From positions 1 through 24,524 of the forward strand of contig CAVKOL010000015.1 in the NCBI GenBank assembly GCA_963658035.1: 24,524 nucleotides of DNA, given 5' to 3'. The DNA comes from Paratractidigestivibacter sp963658035. Lineage in GTDB: Bacteria > Actinomycetota > Coriobacteriia > Coriobacteriales > Atopobiaceae. The position numbers and the translations under genes are program-made. Under the pieces are notes generated by a model. That model was not told where the DNA came from, made no database searches, and saw nothing but the letters and a program-made list of their open reading frames with translations. Numbering within the stretch: the stretch's first letter is position 1; the number at the start of each line of letters is the position of its first letter. Below are positions 1 through 8,417 of this stretch, piece by piece.

Positions 1-2058
1 TTCATTGACCTTCTCGGCCAAAGCACCAAGGAGTTCGAGTCCGTCATTGCCAAAAGTCAGGACCCCCTGGCCGCCCTTGCCGACTACGCCGGCCACGCCG
101 AGGGCCCCTGCCGCGACCTGCTGGCGCCGCTGCTCGCCGCCACGGGTGCCCTTGAGGGGCCGCTTCCCAAGGGGGTCTCGGTCAACAGGCTGCGCCGCAA
201 CAAGCGCTGGTGGGTCGCCTCGCGAGAAGACCTTGCGCCCGCAGAGTACGACCGGCTGCTCAGCGCAGAGATCGCCCTCAACATCTTCGAGGACATTAAA
301 AACCAGGCCCTGGTCAGCGGCCATGTAGAGCCCAAAAGCCTGCCGCAAGCCGTCGCCTTTGCCTTCGACAACGCCGCTGCCCTTCTCCCCTGCGGGGGCG
401 CCCCCAAACAGGCCGAGAAGGGCGAGTGGTTCTCGCGCGGCGCCCTAGCAAAATACCTTGAGGACCTGCCCGCGCCCAGCCGCGTCACGGCCGATTTCCA
501 GATGGACGTCGCGGGGCACGCCGCCGTCATCGACGTCGAGGTCATGCGCCCCGCCTCGCTGGCCGTCTGCTCGCTTATGGGCGGCGCAGACCTCACGCGC
601 CAGGCCCGTGCCTATGCCTTCAGGCTCTGTCTTCTGGTTGGCAAGGCGGCCTTTACCTGCGCCGACGGCCTTACCCGCGTGGTCGTGAACGGACGCGAGG
701 CGCAGACCGGCTACCCCTTGCTCTCGCTTGACCTGGCGCGCGCCGGCCTGGAGGCCCTCCTCGACGCAGCTGCCGAGCCGGGCGCGATCGAGCTGCCGCG
801 CACCTTGGGCGTGCGCTTCCAGGACAACGCGACGGGCTGGCTCGAGCCGGTGCGCCCCTTCGCGCAGCGCGGCGATGAGCTGGTGGCCCCCGCCTGGCGC
901 TGGGACCCCGTCGAGATGAACCCCGGCCCCTGCCCCGCGCCGATCGTCGAGGCCTGCCATGCCAAGTCCTACTGCGACCTGGGCATCAACGAGAAGGCCG
1001 TGCGCGTCGCGGCCTGGAACGAGATGGCCCCCAACCTGGGCATCACCACCCGCCAGTCCGTGGCGAAGCTCGTCGAGATGCGCGAGAAGACCCCCGACGC
1101 CAGCGTTGCCGCCGCCTGCGCCCGCGCGAGCGAGGCCCTGGTTGAGGGCAACGTCGACGCGACCGACAAGCAGGCGCTCGCCCAGCTCTTCGTGGACGGC
1201 AGCGACCTTGCCTGCGCGGTGCGCGAGGTCAACCGCCTTGAGGCCGAGACGGACGCGGACAGGCGCGGCTTCACGGCCGAAGCCCTGGAAGGGGCCCTCG
1301 ACCTGCTTAAAGGCGCCCTCGACCCCGTGACGCAGACGGGCGCCTACCTGGACGACTCCAAGACGGTCTACCGCTACTTCAACTCGGTGGCCGAGCGCGT
1401 GAGCTTCAACGAGAAAAACGCCGGCGAGAGTCGCCGCGTGAGCCTGGTGCCCGACGAGTACTACGCCGCCCACAGCCAGGCCTCGCGGATCTTGTGCGCG
1501 CTCGACCGCCCGGACGAGGGCCTGGTCTTTGCCGATGAGGCCATGCGCATGGCGCCCGTGTGCACCGACGCGGTTCTCGCCAAGGTACGCTGCCTCGAGA
1601 ACTCCTCGCGTCTCTTTGAGGCCGCCGAGGTCCTCACGCGCGCGATCGGCGAGGCCGTGAGCGCCAAGGACATGTCGGTGTGCTTCTACCGGCTGGCCTA
1701 CATGCAGTGGAGGCTCGGCCGCTTTGAGCTGGCCGGCGCCTGCTACCAGCGCGCGATCGAGCTCAACCGCGAGGTCGGCGCCCAGGCGAGGCTCGAGCTC
1801 AAGGAGCTTCTGGCCGCCCAAGACGACGCGGGCCTCCTTACCGCCGAGGAAGTCCGCGCGACCCTCGCAGCGGCGGCGATTCCCTACGGCGACGCCGAAA
1901 AAATACGCAACGACGCCCTGGTCGCGGCCGGTCTTTGCGTGGACGCCCAGGTCTTCTCGGTGGCGCAACCGCTTTTGGGCGTGGCCCTGGAGGCCGGCCA
2001 CGACGACGCGCTGGCAGACGTCTACCGGTCGCTGTCGGCGCCGATGCCCGAGGGATAG
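1..2058 (+). CDS. TPR-repeat protein, 5' end cut by window
   Basis: The first frame is open from base 1 to the TAG at 2056-2058, giving 685 visible residues with the true start outside the window. No catalytic motif is recognisable. The C-terminal third (from about base 1450) is helical with TPR-like spacing: DEYYAAHSQASRILCAL, then FADEAMRMAPVCTDAVLAKVRCL, then FYRLAYMQWRLGRFELAGACYQRAIEL, where the last segment fits the TPR consensus well. There is no signal peptide or membrane segment in the visible part, so it is probably cytoplasmic and acts by protein-protein contact. The 3' end runs 37 bp into the convergent lytic transglycosylase gene. A methionine codon at 502 could start an ORF, but the coding frame clearly continues upstream with similar codon use. 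Function is unknown; the TPR assignment is moderately sure. Confidence 0.75.
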   Translation, partial: FIDLLGQSTKEFESVIAKSQDPLAALADYAGHAEGPCRDLLAPLLAATGALEGPLPKGVSVNRLRRNKRWWVASREDLAPAEYDRLLSAEIALNIFEDIKNQALVSGHVEPKSLPQAVAFAFDNAAALLPCGGAPKQAEKGEWFSRGALAKYLEDLPAPSRVTADFQMDVAGHAAVIDVEVMRPASLAVCSLMGGADLTRQARAYAFRLCLLVGKAAFTCADGLTRVVVNGREAQTGYPLLSLDLARAGLEALLDAAAEPGAIELPRTLGVRFQDNATGWLEPVRPFAQRGDELVAPAWRWDPVEMNPGPCPAPIVEACHAKSYCDLGINEKAVRVAAWNEMAPNLGITTRQSVAKLVEMREKTPDASVAAACARASEALVEGNVDATDKQALAQLFVDGSDLACAVREVNRLEAETDADRRGFTAEALEGALDLLKGALDPVTQTGAYLDDSKTVYRYFNSVAERVSFNEKNAGESRRVSLVPDEYYAAHSQASRILCALDRPDEGLVFADEAMRMAPVCTDAVLAKVRCLENSSRLFEAAEVLTRAIGEAVSAKDMSVCFYRLAYMQWRLGRFELAGACYQRAIELNREVGAQARLELKELLAAQDDAGLLTAEEVRATLAAAAIPYGDAEKIRNDALVAAGLCVDAQVFSVAQPLLGVALEAGHDDALADVYRSLSAPMPEG

Positions 2059-2732
2059 GCCGCCGCGTAGCCTTCGTAGGCCTCCTGGACGCGCTCGAGG
2101 TAGACGCGGGTCTCGGTGTAGGAGATGTCGTCGGGCACGTTGCCGCCGTCCTCGATCCAGGCCAGCACGGTGCCGATGCCCGCGTTGTAGGCGGCGATCA
2201 CTTCCTCGGTAGACGACAGGTTGTTTTGGAGAAAGGCCAGGTAGGCGCAGCCGTACTCGATGTTTACGGCGGCGTTGGCGAGGTCCGTCGCGTCATAGGC
2301 GGCGCCGTCGACCAGGCCCATGTCGACAAGGTCGGCCGCGGTCTCGGGCATGAGCTGCATGAGGCCCTGCGCCCCCGCCGAGGACACGGCCGAGCTGTCC
2401 CAACCCGACTCGCACTTGATGACGGCGCAGACCAGCAAGGGGTCGACGCCGTGGCGGCTGGCGGCGTCGTCGATCTCCTCGGCGTAGCTCACGGGATAGT
2501 AGCTGCGGCCAACGGTGGTGGGCATGAGCTTGGGCAGGGCGCAGACCAGCAACGTGACGACGAGAAGGACGGCCGGCACCACGCGGTACCAGCGCAAGAG
2601 GCCGGGGCGGCGGCCGCGGTCGTCGCCGCGTCGCGTGCCTCGACGGGCGCCGGCGGTCCGGTGTGCCCCGTCCTGTCTACGCGTGCCGTGCCGGTTTTCT
2701 CGCCCCGTCCTTTCTCGCCCGGTCCTATCCAC
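2022..2732 (-). CDS. Membrane-anchored lytic transglycosylase (SLT domain)
   Basis: This 236-residue protein carries the soluble lytic transglycosylase fold, which cleaves the MurNAc-GlcNAc bond of peptidoglycan. Residues 1-48 are very basic (many Arg and Gly), residues 50-68 form one membrane helix, and the SLT domain follows. Family motifs visible: catalytic Glu108 in KCESGWD, the GLMQLMPETAADL segment, and AAYNAG near the C-terminus. Topology would place the catalytic domain outside the membrane. The GTG start at 2730-2732 overlaps the last codons of coaE by 8 bp. It is supported by a GGAAGGA ribosome site 8 nt upstream, so translation is probably coupled to coaE. The 3' end overlaps the convergent TPR gene by 37 bp. 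The basic N-terminus contains a near-duplicated GRER/GREN unit encoded by two tandem copies of the TTCTCGCC motif. Confidence 0.9.
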   Translation of the reverse strand: MDRTGRERTGRENRHGTRRQDGAHRTAGARRGTRRGDDRGRRPGLLRWYRVVPAVLLVVTLLVCALPKLMPTTVGRSYYPVSYAEEIDDAASRHGVDPLLVCAVIKCESGWDSSAVSSAGAQGLMQLMPETAADLVDMGLVDGAAYDATDLANAAVNIEYGCAYLAFLQNNLSSTEEVIAAYNAGIGTVLAWIEDGGNVPDDISYTETRVYLERVQEAYEGYAAAYPSGIGADSDR

Positions 2733-3354
2733 GCGCGCCGTCCTTCCAGCCCGCGGCCTCGCGGTCGCGCCACCAGGCGTCGATAGCGTCCATCAAGGCG
2801 CTGGGGGCGCCGGAGTTGTCCAGCAGGGTATCGACATGGGAGGCCAGGTAGGCGTCGGTAGGCTGGTTGGCCGCGCGGGCGTCGAAGTCGGCGGTGTCCA
2901 TGCCGCGCAGGACCGCGCGCACGCGGCGCGTCTCGACGGGACAGGCCACGCACACGATCTCGTCGGCCAGGCCAAAGAGGGGCTCCATGCGGTCGAGCAG
3001 TGGGACCTCCACCAGGCAGACGTCCGGCGAGGTCGCCGCGCAGGCGCCGCCCTCCAGGGCATGTACCAGCAGTTCCTTGATGTACGGAAGCTCGATGGTC
3101 TCGAGCCTCTTGGCGTCGGCCGCGCTCGAGAAGGCGCGGCGGGCGAGAAGCCCGCGGTCAAGGGAGCCCGTCTGCGGGTCCACCAGGTCGTCGCCAAAGG
3201 CCTCGCAGACCTCGGCCAGGCAGGGGCTGCCGGGGTCCAAGACCGTGCGCGAGAGCTGGTCGAGGTCGATGCGCCAGGCGCCGCGGCGCTCGAGCTCGCG
3301 GGCCACGCTTGATTTGCCCGAGGCGATTCCCCCGGCGAGAAAGACGACGTACAT
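2725..3354 (-). CDS. coaE: Dephospho-CoA kinase
   Basis: The 209-residue product matches CoaE, which phosphorylates the 3'-OH of dephospho-CoA with ATP in the last step of coenzyme A synthesis. The N-terminus carries the P-loop GGIASGKSS (residues 8-16). The acidic DLDQLSRTVLDPG segment and the EVPLLDRMEPLFGLADEIVCV strand follow at the family's usual positions, and the length is typical (about 200). The ATG at 3352-3354 is preceded by an AGGGGG ribosome site that overlaps the stop of the upstream VanZ-RDD gene, with 9 bp between the genes. It therefore lies in an apparent operon VanZ-RDD, coaE, SLT. No key residue appears to be missing. Confidence 0.95.
   Translation of the reverse strand: MYVVFLAGGIASGKSSVARELERRGAWRIDLDQLSRTVLDPGSPCLAEVCEAFGDDLVDPQTGSLDRGLLARRAFSSAADAKRLETIELPYIKELLVHALEGGACAATSPDVCLVEVPLLDRMEPLFGLADEIVCVACPVETRRVRAVLRGMDTADFDARAANQPTDAYLASHVDTLLDNSGAPSALMDAIDAWWRDREAAGWKDGARG
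2741..2747 (-). promoter_or_regulatory. Ribosome binding site inside coaE that fixes the SLT start
   Basis: On the minus strand, GGAAGGA lies 8 nt before the GTG at 2732, within the last codons of coaE. It supports the GTG start of the transglycosylase and suggests translational coupling. Confidence 0.6.
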
Positions 3355-3363
3355 GCTGGCCCC

Positions 3364-4392
3364 CTAACGATACGCGGCGCTCGCGCGGCCGCCCTGGGCC
3401 GACGCGGGAATCAAATCATAGGGCATCTGACGGGCAAAGACCCACACCATCGCGCACGCAAAGAGGGTGACCACGTCGAGGTCCGAAAGCAGCAACAGGC
3501 CAAAGACGGCAATGCGGGCCAGGTAGAAGGCCAGGCGCAGCAGGCCGTGGCGCGGCTTGGTGTCGCAGGTCATGCGCACGATGAAGCCGCCGAAGGTCTG
3601 GCCGCGCCCCAGCAGCGGGACCGCGAACTCGAAGAGAACGACGAAGGCCGCCGCCACGTAGAGCCCTGCGTTGGCAGGAAGGGTATGCAGGTAGCCGCGG
3701 CGCACGAGCCACTGGCCGCCCGCGTAGGCGATGCCCGTGCAGCCCGCGATGATGAAGGCGTCCAGGCACAGGGCCACCAGGCGGCGGACGAAGCCCGGCT
3801 TGGCCGTGACCTCGAGGTCGGCCGGGTCGCATCTTCTGGGCAGGAAGTGGCCCAGGGCAAGCGCGACCAAGCAGCCGATCAAGGCGCCCATCGTGTTGGT
3901 GGCGATGTCGTCTACGTCAAAGGTGCGGTAGGCGTACGGGTAGAGGCCAAAGAGGCCCGTGAGCTGGGCCGTCTCGATCAAGGTCGAGGTCGCCGCGCCC
4001 AAAAGGGTCGATGTGACGGGCCCCGCGCCCAGGCCTCGGCACAAGATGAAGCCAAAGGGGATGAACAGGACCACGTTGGCCCCCAGCTGGAACACGGCGT
4101 ACTTGGCGTTGCGCTTGATGTCGCCGATGAAGCCCAGGATATCCGTGCGCGGAGCGATGCCGTAGGTGATGCCGGGGCCCGAGTCGCCCGTGGGCAGCGG
4201 ATAGAGCGTGAAGCACACCAGGCCCAGGAAGTAGAGAACCGCAAGATAGGCGCCCAAGGCCGAGAAGAAGCGCAGGCGACCGTCTCGGCGGTAAAGAAAC
4301 GCCAGGATGGGCAAGGTAAGCAGCAACGAGACCAGCGGCCACAGGAAGAGGGCCGTGGCAAAGGTGTCTGAGTAGGCAAGCAGGTACTTCAT
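3364..4392 (-). CDS. VanZ-RDD fusion membrane protein
   Basis: This 342-residue polytopic membrane protein has two family domains. Residues about 10-180 are VanZ-like: NVVLFIPFGF (107-115), then E140-T-A-Q143, then YRTFDVDDIATNTMGALIG (155-173), the usual VanZ signature. Residues about 198-330 form an RDD-type helical bundle beginning KPGFVRRLVALCLDAFIIAG, with the Arg and Asp residues that name the family. VanZ is known from low-level teicoplanin resistance, but most homologues have no demonstrated role. VanZ-RDD fusions are common in Gram-positive bacteria. The start at 4392 has only a distant AAAGG ribosome site, about 13 nt upstream. It is the first gene of the minus-strand group leading into coaE and SLT, which may reflect an envelope theme. 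Confidence 0.88.
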   Translation of the reverse strand: MKYLLAYSDTFATALFLWPLVSLLLTLPILAFLYRRDGRLRFFSALGAYLAVLYFLGLVCFTLYPLPTGDSGPGITYGIAPRTDILGFIGDIKRNAKYAVFQLGANVVLFIPFGFILCRGLGAGPVTSTLLGAATSTLIETAQLTGLFGLYPYAYRTFDVDDIATNTMGALIGCLVALALGHFLPRRCDPADLEVTAKPGFVRRLVALCLDAFIIAGCTGIAYAGGQWLVRRGYLHTLPANAGLYVAAAFVVLFEFAVPLLGRGQTFGGFIVRMTCDTKPRHGLLRLAFYLARIAVFGLLLLSDLDVVTLFACAMVWVFARQMPYDLIPASAQGGRASAAYR

Positions 4393-4571
4393 GTAAAGGG
4401 CAAAGCCTTTCGAACAGCGGGGGAAGCCCGCGAATGGTCGGTCGAACCCTTACAACGATAGGCGCGGGGCCGCGCGGTCGGGCAAACCCCACGCTTTTCT
4501 CGCCAAAAAAGCTCAACCCCTCCCCTTTTCCAAACGCCACACGGGCATCTGCGGCCCCGGCTGCAAGCTCG

Positions 4572-4703
4572 CGCGACTTTTCTTGGTTTAAATCAGGATC
4601 GCTCGAGTAGAACAGCCTTGGAGCTCATACGCCAACTGGGCAAACGTCACCGAAACGGCCCCGGCTACTCGGGGCACGCCGATTTAAACCAAGAAATCTC
4701 GCG
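4572..4703. repeat. Nested inverted-repeat element, copy A
   Basis: It sits in the 421-bp gap 4393-4813. The outer arms TCTTGGTTTAAATC (4581-4594) and GATTTAAACCAAGA (4681-4694) are exact complements. After two further pairs and a 2-nt mismatch, CGCGA (4572-4576) pairs with TCGCG (4699-4703). Inside, CGAGTAG (4604-4610) pairs with CTACTCG (4665-4671). The centre holds the shared core GCCAACTGGGCAAACGTCAC (4631-4650). Related copies lie at 10423, 10545, 17420 and 23125. The rest of the gap (4393-4571) shows no gene, only one TTCTCGCC octamer at 4497. Confidence 0.85.
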
Positions 4704-4729
4704 GCAACCCGCCACAGCCACGCAAAAAA

Positions 4730-4760
4730 GCGGAAGGGCCCGCCAAATGGACCCTTCCGC
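4730..4760 (-). terminator. Rho-independent terminator of the ABC exporter operon
   Basis: Read on the minus strand, a 9-bp stem GCGGAAGGG/CCCTTCCGC with a 13-nt loop is followed directly by a run of T (4724-4729). It lies about 50 bp after the permease stop codon, as expected for termination of the exporter transcript. Confidence 0.85.
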
Positions 4761-4813
4761 CAAGTCGCCTTGCCTATGATGGGCGGCTCTTCCCCCTCCG
4801 CCCGCGGCCGCGG

Positions 4814-7800
4814 CTACTCCACGGACTTCAAGGCCTCGAGCATATCGACGCGCGACAGGCGCCGCAGCTCGACGAAGTACAGCACCACGGTGATCGCGCC
4901 GATAACGATCAAGGGGACGATGAACTCGATCGGGGCCGCCTCGGGGTTGAACATGACATTGTCGGGCGGCACGACGTTCAAGATGTACTCGTGCAGCGCC
5001 ACGCCCAGGCCGTAGCCGGCCAAAAGTCCCAGCGCGGTGAGGATGATCGTCTCGCGGTAGATGTACATCGTGGTCTCGTTGGAGTGGAAGCCCAGGACCT
5101 TGATCGTGGACAGCTCGCGCATGCGCTCCGAGACGTTGATGTTGGTGAGGTTGTACATGATCACGACAGCCAGCATGCTGGCCACCACGATAAGGATGCC
5201 CATGATCTTGTTGAGCGAGGTCACGACGGTATCGACCTGCGACTGCAGCGCGGTGTTCTGGACCACGGACTTCACGGCGTCGAGCTTCATGAAGGCCGCC
5301 GCGTGCTCCTCGACCGAGGACAGCGTGGAGTCGTCGAGCCTCACCATCGAGGCGTTGGCATCGAAGTCGCAGCCGTAGACGCCCTCGTAGGCCTCGCGGC
5401 TCATGACCATGAAGTGTCCCATGTACATCTCGCAGATGCCGTCGACCGTGACCTGGCGCTGGGTGCCGTCGGCCGCGGTGAAGCCGATCTGGTCTCCAAC
5501 AGAGACGCCCATGAGGCTGGCCAGGCGCTCGCTGATGACGCAGCCGTCGCCGCTCAGGTCGAACTTCTCGCCGCTTTTACGGTCATGCAGGTCGAGGTAG
5601 GCGTCCAGGTCGTCGGTGTTCTGGGGCACCAGCAGCGTGATCTCCTGCGTGTCGGCATTGGCGCCCGCGACCAGGCTCACCGACTCGTAGAACAGCGGCA
5701 CCTTGGAGTCGACGTAGTCGGCGTCGAGAAGGTCGTCCAGCTCGTCCAGTTGCTCGTCGGTGGCCGTCGAGGTCTGGGCCACGATCATGTCGTACTTAAG
5801 GATGACGCCAAACTGCTTCTCGGCCATGACCTGGATGGAGTGCTGCACGCCAAAGCCCGCGACCAACATGCACGCTGCGCCCGCGACGCCCAGGATGGTC
5901 ATGAACATGCGTTGCTTGTACCTAAAGAGGTTGCGCGCGGTGACCTTGTGGGTAAAGCTCATGCGGCTCCACACGGGCTTGACACGCTCGAGGAAGATCT
6001 TCGAGCCGCCGGTGGGGGGCTTGGGCAAAAGCAGCGCCGCGGGCTTCTCGCCAAGCTCGCGCTTGACCGCGATGCCTGCGGGAAGGACCGAGCAAAGGCC
6101 GGCCAAGACGATCGCCACGAGGGTGATCAGCGGGTAGAAGCACAGCTTGATGGGCGGCAGGGTGAACTTCGAGCCGTAGGCGCTGTAGCAGATGTAGGGC
6201 ATGAGGGTGTGTCCCAAGACGATGCCCAGCACGGCGCCCAGGCCGCCGGCCAGCGTGCCGTACAGCACGAACTTCAAGGCAACGTCGCCGTCGCGGTAGC
6301 CCAGGGCCTTCAGGGTGCCGGAGTTGATGCGCTCCTCCTCGACCATGCGGGTCACGGTGGACAGCGTGACAAAGGCGGCGACCAGGTAGAGCAGGACCGG
6401 GAAGACGGTGGCCAGCGAGTCGACGATCTGGGCCACAGAGCTGTAGGTCTTGTAGGCGTCAGAGCCCAGGGCCTCGCGGCGGGTGCTCACGTCAAAGGAG
6501 GGCATCGAGAACTTGGCCAGCTTGGCGCGGGCGCTCGCGAGGTCGGCCTCGCCGTCGGCGATCTTTTGCTGGGCCTCGGGCAGGGCGTCGTTGTACTCGG
6601 CCAGGCCGTCGTTGTACTCGGCCTCCTTGTCGGCAAGCGTTGCCTTGGCCTCGGCGAGCTTGGCTGCGCCGTCGTCGTACTCGCCGTACTTGTCCATCAG
6701 GGTCTGCTGCGCCTCTTCCCAAGTGGCCAGGTTCTCGTAGTAGGAGGCACGGCCGCTCCTGTAGGTGGCCAGGCCCTCGTTATAGGCGGCGAGGCCCTGG
6801 TCGTACTCGGCCTGCTTAGCGGCGAGAAGGGCACCCGACTCGTCGAGCTGCGCCTTGGCGGCGGCGAGGCTCTTCTCGCCTTCCTCGGCCGCGGCGGCCT
6901 TCTCGTTATAGGCGGCCCATCCGGCGTCGAGCTGGGTCTTGGCGGCGAGAAGGGCCTGCTCGTTGGCCTCGAAGGAGGCGATGCCCTCCTCGCACTGGGT
7001 GATGCCGTCCTCGATCTGGGTCTTCATGCCCCGGTACTGGGCAAGGGCGGCCTGCGCGGCGGCGTTGGTGGGGTCGGCCTTGACGGCGGCCTCGTAGCCG
7101 GCGATGGCCTGCTCGACCTGGGGCAGCTGGGCCTCAAGGGTCTCGAGCTGGGCCTCTGCGGCCTCGTAGGACTCGCGGGCGGCCTCGAGCTGGGCGGCCT
7201 TCTCGTCATATGCCGCCTGGTTGGCATCGAGCGTGGCCTTGGCCTCGGCCAGGGCCGCCTTGCCGTCGGCCAGCTCCTGGGCCTTCTGGTTGTACTGGGT
7301 CTGGCCCGCGGCCATGGCCTGGTAGCCGGCGTCGAGGGCGGACTTGCCGTCGTCGAGTTTGGCCTTAGAGGACGTCAGGGTGTCTTGTGCCTCCTCGAGC
7401 TGCAGCTTTGCCGCGGCGAGCTGGCCCCACGTGGAGTCCATGGTGGCCTGGCCATCGGCCAACTGCTGCTCGGCGTCTGCCAGCGTGGCCTCGGAGTCGG
7501 CGATGGTCTGGTGGGCCTCGGCGATCTGCGCGGCGGCGTCGTCGAGGGTGGCTTTGGCGTCTGCCAGTTGCTGCTTGGCGTCGTCGACCTCGGCCTGGCC
7601 GTCGTCGATGGAGCTCTGGGCGTCGGCCTTCACGGTGGCCAGGCGGCCGGCCGCGCGACCGGCGGTGTTCTCCTCCACCTCGGCCTTGTGGGCCTGGACC
7701 AGGTCGCGGTACTCGTTGGAGTAGGGGTCCTTGTCGGCCGTGTCCTCAAAGGTCAGGCGCGCGGTCATGTAGACGTCCGAGTCGAACTCGTCGTCGACCA

Positions 7801-8404
7801 CCACGCCGTAGCCCTTGAGCGAGCCGGTGCCCGCCGTGGACTGGCCCATGTTCACGATCGAGATGATCTCGGGCGTGTGGACGTGGCCCACCACGGTATA
7901 GGTGGTGTCGACCAGGCAGGTCTCGTCGTTGAGCGCGTTGGCCTTCTCGCTTACCGTGATGGTCGAGCCGATGGCGTAGCTTGCGCCCACGTTGGTGTCG
8001 ACGGCGATCTCGCCGGTCTTGGTGGGCATGCGGCCGTCGACCAGCTCGAGCTGCGAGACCTCCTTGGGCGTGCTCATGACGCGCAGGGCGTCGGTCGTGC
8101 CGTCCAAGGTGACATCTTTGAAGTAGCCGTACTCGATCGCGGTCGCGCCGCTCGTCTTGTCGATGGCGGCCACGTCATCGGCGTCCAGGCCGTAGTCGCT
8201 TACCACGGTGAGGTCTGCCAGCGAGTACTCGTTGAAGTACTGCGTGCCGGTCGCGCGCATGTCGGGGCCCGCGACAAACAGGCCCACCAGGGCAAACGAG
8301 CCCAGCGCCATAAGGAGCATGATGGATATGAAACGCCCTTTGGAGTGCGCGATGGAGCGGCGCACGTCCTTCCAAAGGGCTGTCTTTCGCTGCTTTTTTG
8401 CCAC
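4814..8404 (-). CDS. Giant FtsX-family ABC transporter permease with coiled-coil domain
   Basis: The product is about 1196 residues. Order of parts: one membrane helix (about 25-47); a soluble region (about 50-230) resembling a MacB periplasmic-core domain; about 395 residues of Ala/Glu/Lys/Gln-rich heptad sequence (roughly 235-630) with recurring units such as LADGQA, AKATL and YNDGLAEYND; an FtsX block of three helices (FPVLLYLVAAFVTL onward); a second soluble region; and a final FtsX block of three helices ending LEALKSVE. It pairs with the ATPase just upstream, forming a MacB/LolCDE-type machine. These usually drive extracytoplasmic work or export rather than import. I place the start at the GTG 8402-8404 because AGGGGAG lies 6 nt before it. 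A GTG at 8422, overlapping the ATPase stop, would add six residues but has a poorer site. The coiled coil would project outside the cell. Substrate unknown. Confidence 0.9.
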   Translation of the reverse strand: MAKKQRKTALWKDVRRSIAHSKGRFISIMLLMALGSFALVGLFVAGPDMRATGTQYFNEYSLADLTVVSDYGLDADDVAAIDKTSGATAIEYGYFKDVTLDGTTDALRVMSTPKEVSQLELVDGRMPTKTGEIAVDTNVGASYAIGSTITVSEKANALNDETCLVDTTYTVVGHVHTPEIISIVNMGQSTAGTGSLKGYGVVVDDEFDSDVYMTARLTFEDTADKDPYSNEYRDLVQAHKAEVEENTAGRAAGRLATVKADAQSSIDDGQAEVDDAKQQLADAKATLDDAAAQIAEAHQTIADSEATLADAEQQLADGQATMDSTWGQLAAAKLQLEEAQDTLTSSKAKLDDGKSALDAGYQAMAAGQTQYNQKAQELADGKAALAEAKATLDANQAAYDEKAAQLEAARESYEAAEAQLETLEAQLPQVEQAIAGYEAAVKADPTNAAAQAALAQYRGMKTQIEDGITQCEEGIASFEANEQALLAAKTQLDAGWAAYNEKAAAAEEGEKSLAAAKAQLDESGALLAAKQAEYDQGLAAYNEGLATYRSGRASYYENLATWEEAQQTLMDKYGEYDDGAAKLAEAKATLADKEAEYNDGLAEYNDALPEAQQKIADGEADLASARAKLAKFSMPSFDVSTRREALGSDAYKTYSSVAQIVDSLATVFPVLLYLVAAFVTLSTVTRMVEEERINSGTLKALGYRDGDVALKFVLYGTLAGGLGAVLGIVLGHTLMPYICYSAYGSKFTLPPIKLCFYPLITLVAIVLAGLCSVLPAGIAVKRELGEKPAALLLPKPPTGGSKIFLERVKPVWSRMSFTHKVTARNLFRYKQRMFMTILGVAGAACMLVAGFGVQHSIQVMAEKQFGVILKYDMIVAQTSTATDEQLDELDDLLDADYVDSKVPLFYESVSLVAGANADTQEITLLVPQNTDDLDAYLDLHDRKSGEKFDLSGDGCVISERLASLMGVSVGDQIGFTAADGTQRQVTVDGICEMYMGHFMVMSREAYEGVYGCDFDANASMVRLDDSTLSSVEEHAAAFMKLDAVKSVVQNTALQSQVDTVVTSLNKIMGILIVVASMLAVVIMYNLTNINVSERMRELSTIKVLGFHSNETTMYIYRETIILTALGLLAGYGLGVALHEYILNVVPPDNVMFNPEAAPIEFIVPLIVIGAITVVLYFVELRRLSRVDMLEALKSVE

Positions 8405-8410
8405 GGTCTT

Positions 8411-8417
8411 CTCCCCT
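8411..8417 (-). promoter_or_regulatory. Ribosome binding site deciding the permease start
   Basis: On the minus strand, AGGGGAG overlaps the ATPase stop codon and lies 6 nt before the GTG at 8404. This favours that start over the GTG at 8422, which overlaps the ATPase stop. Confidence 0.55.

Noticed and set aside
445..2001. A 518-codon minus-strand frame opposite the TPR gene
   Set aside because: This is an antisense frame without motifs. The plus frame runs on past the window edge and shows TPR-like helices.
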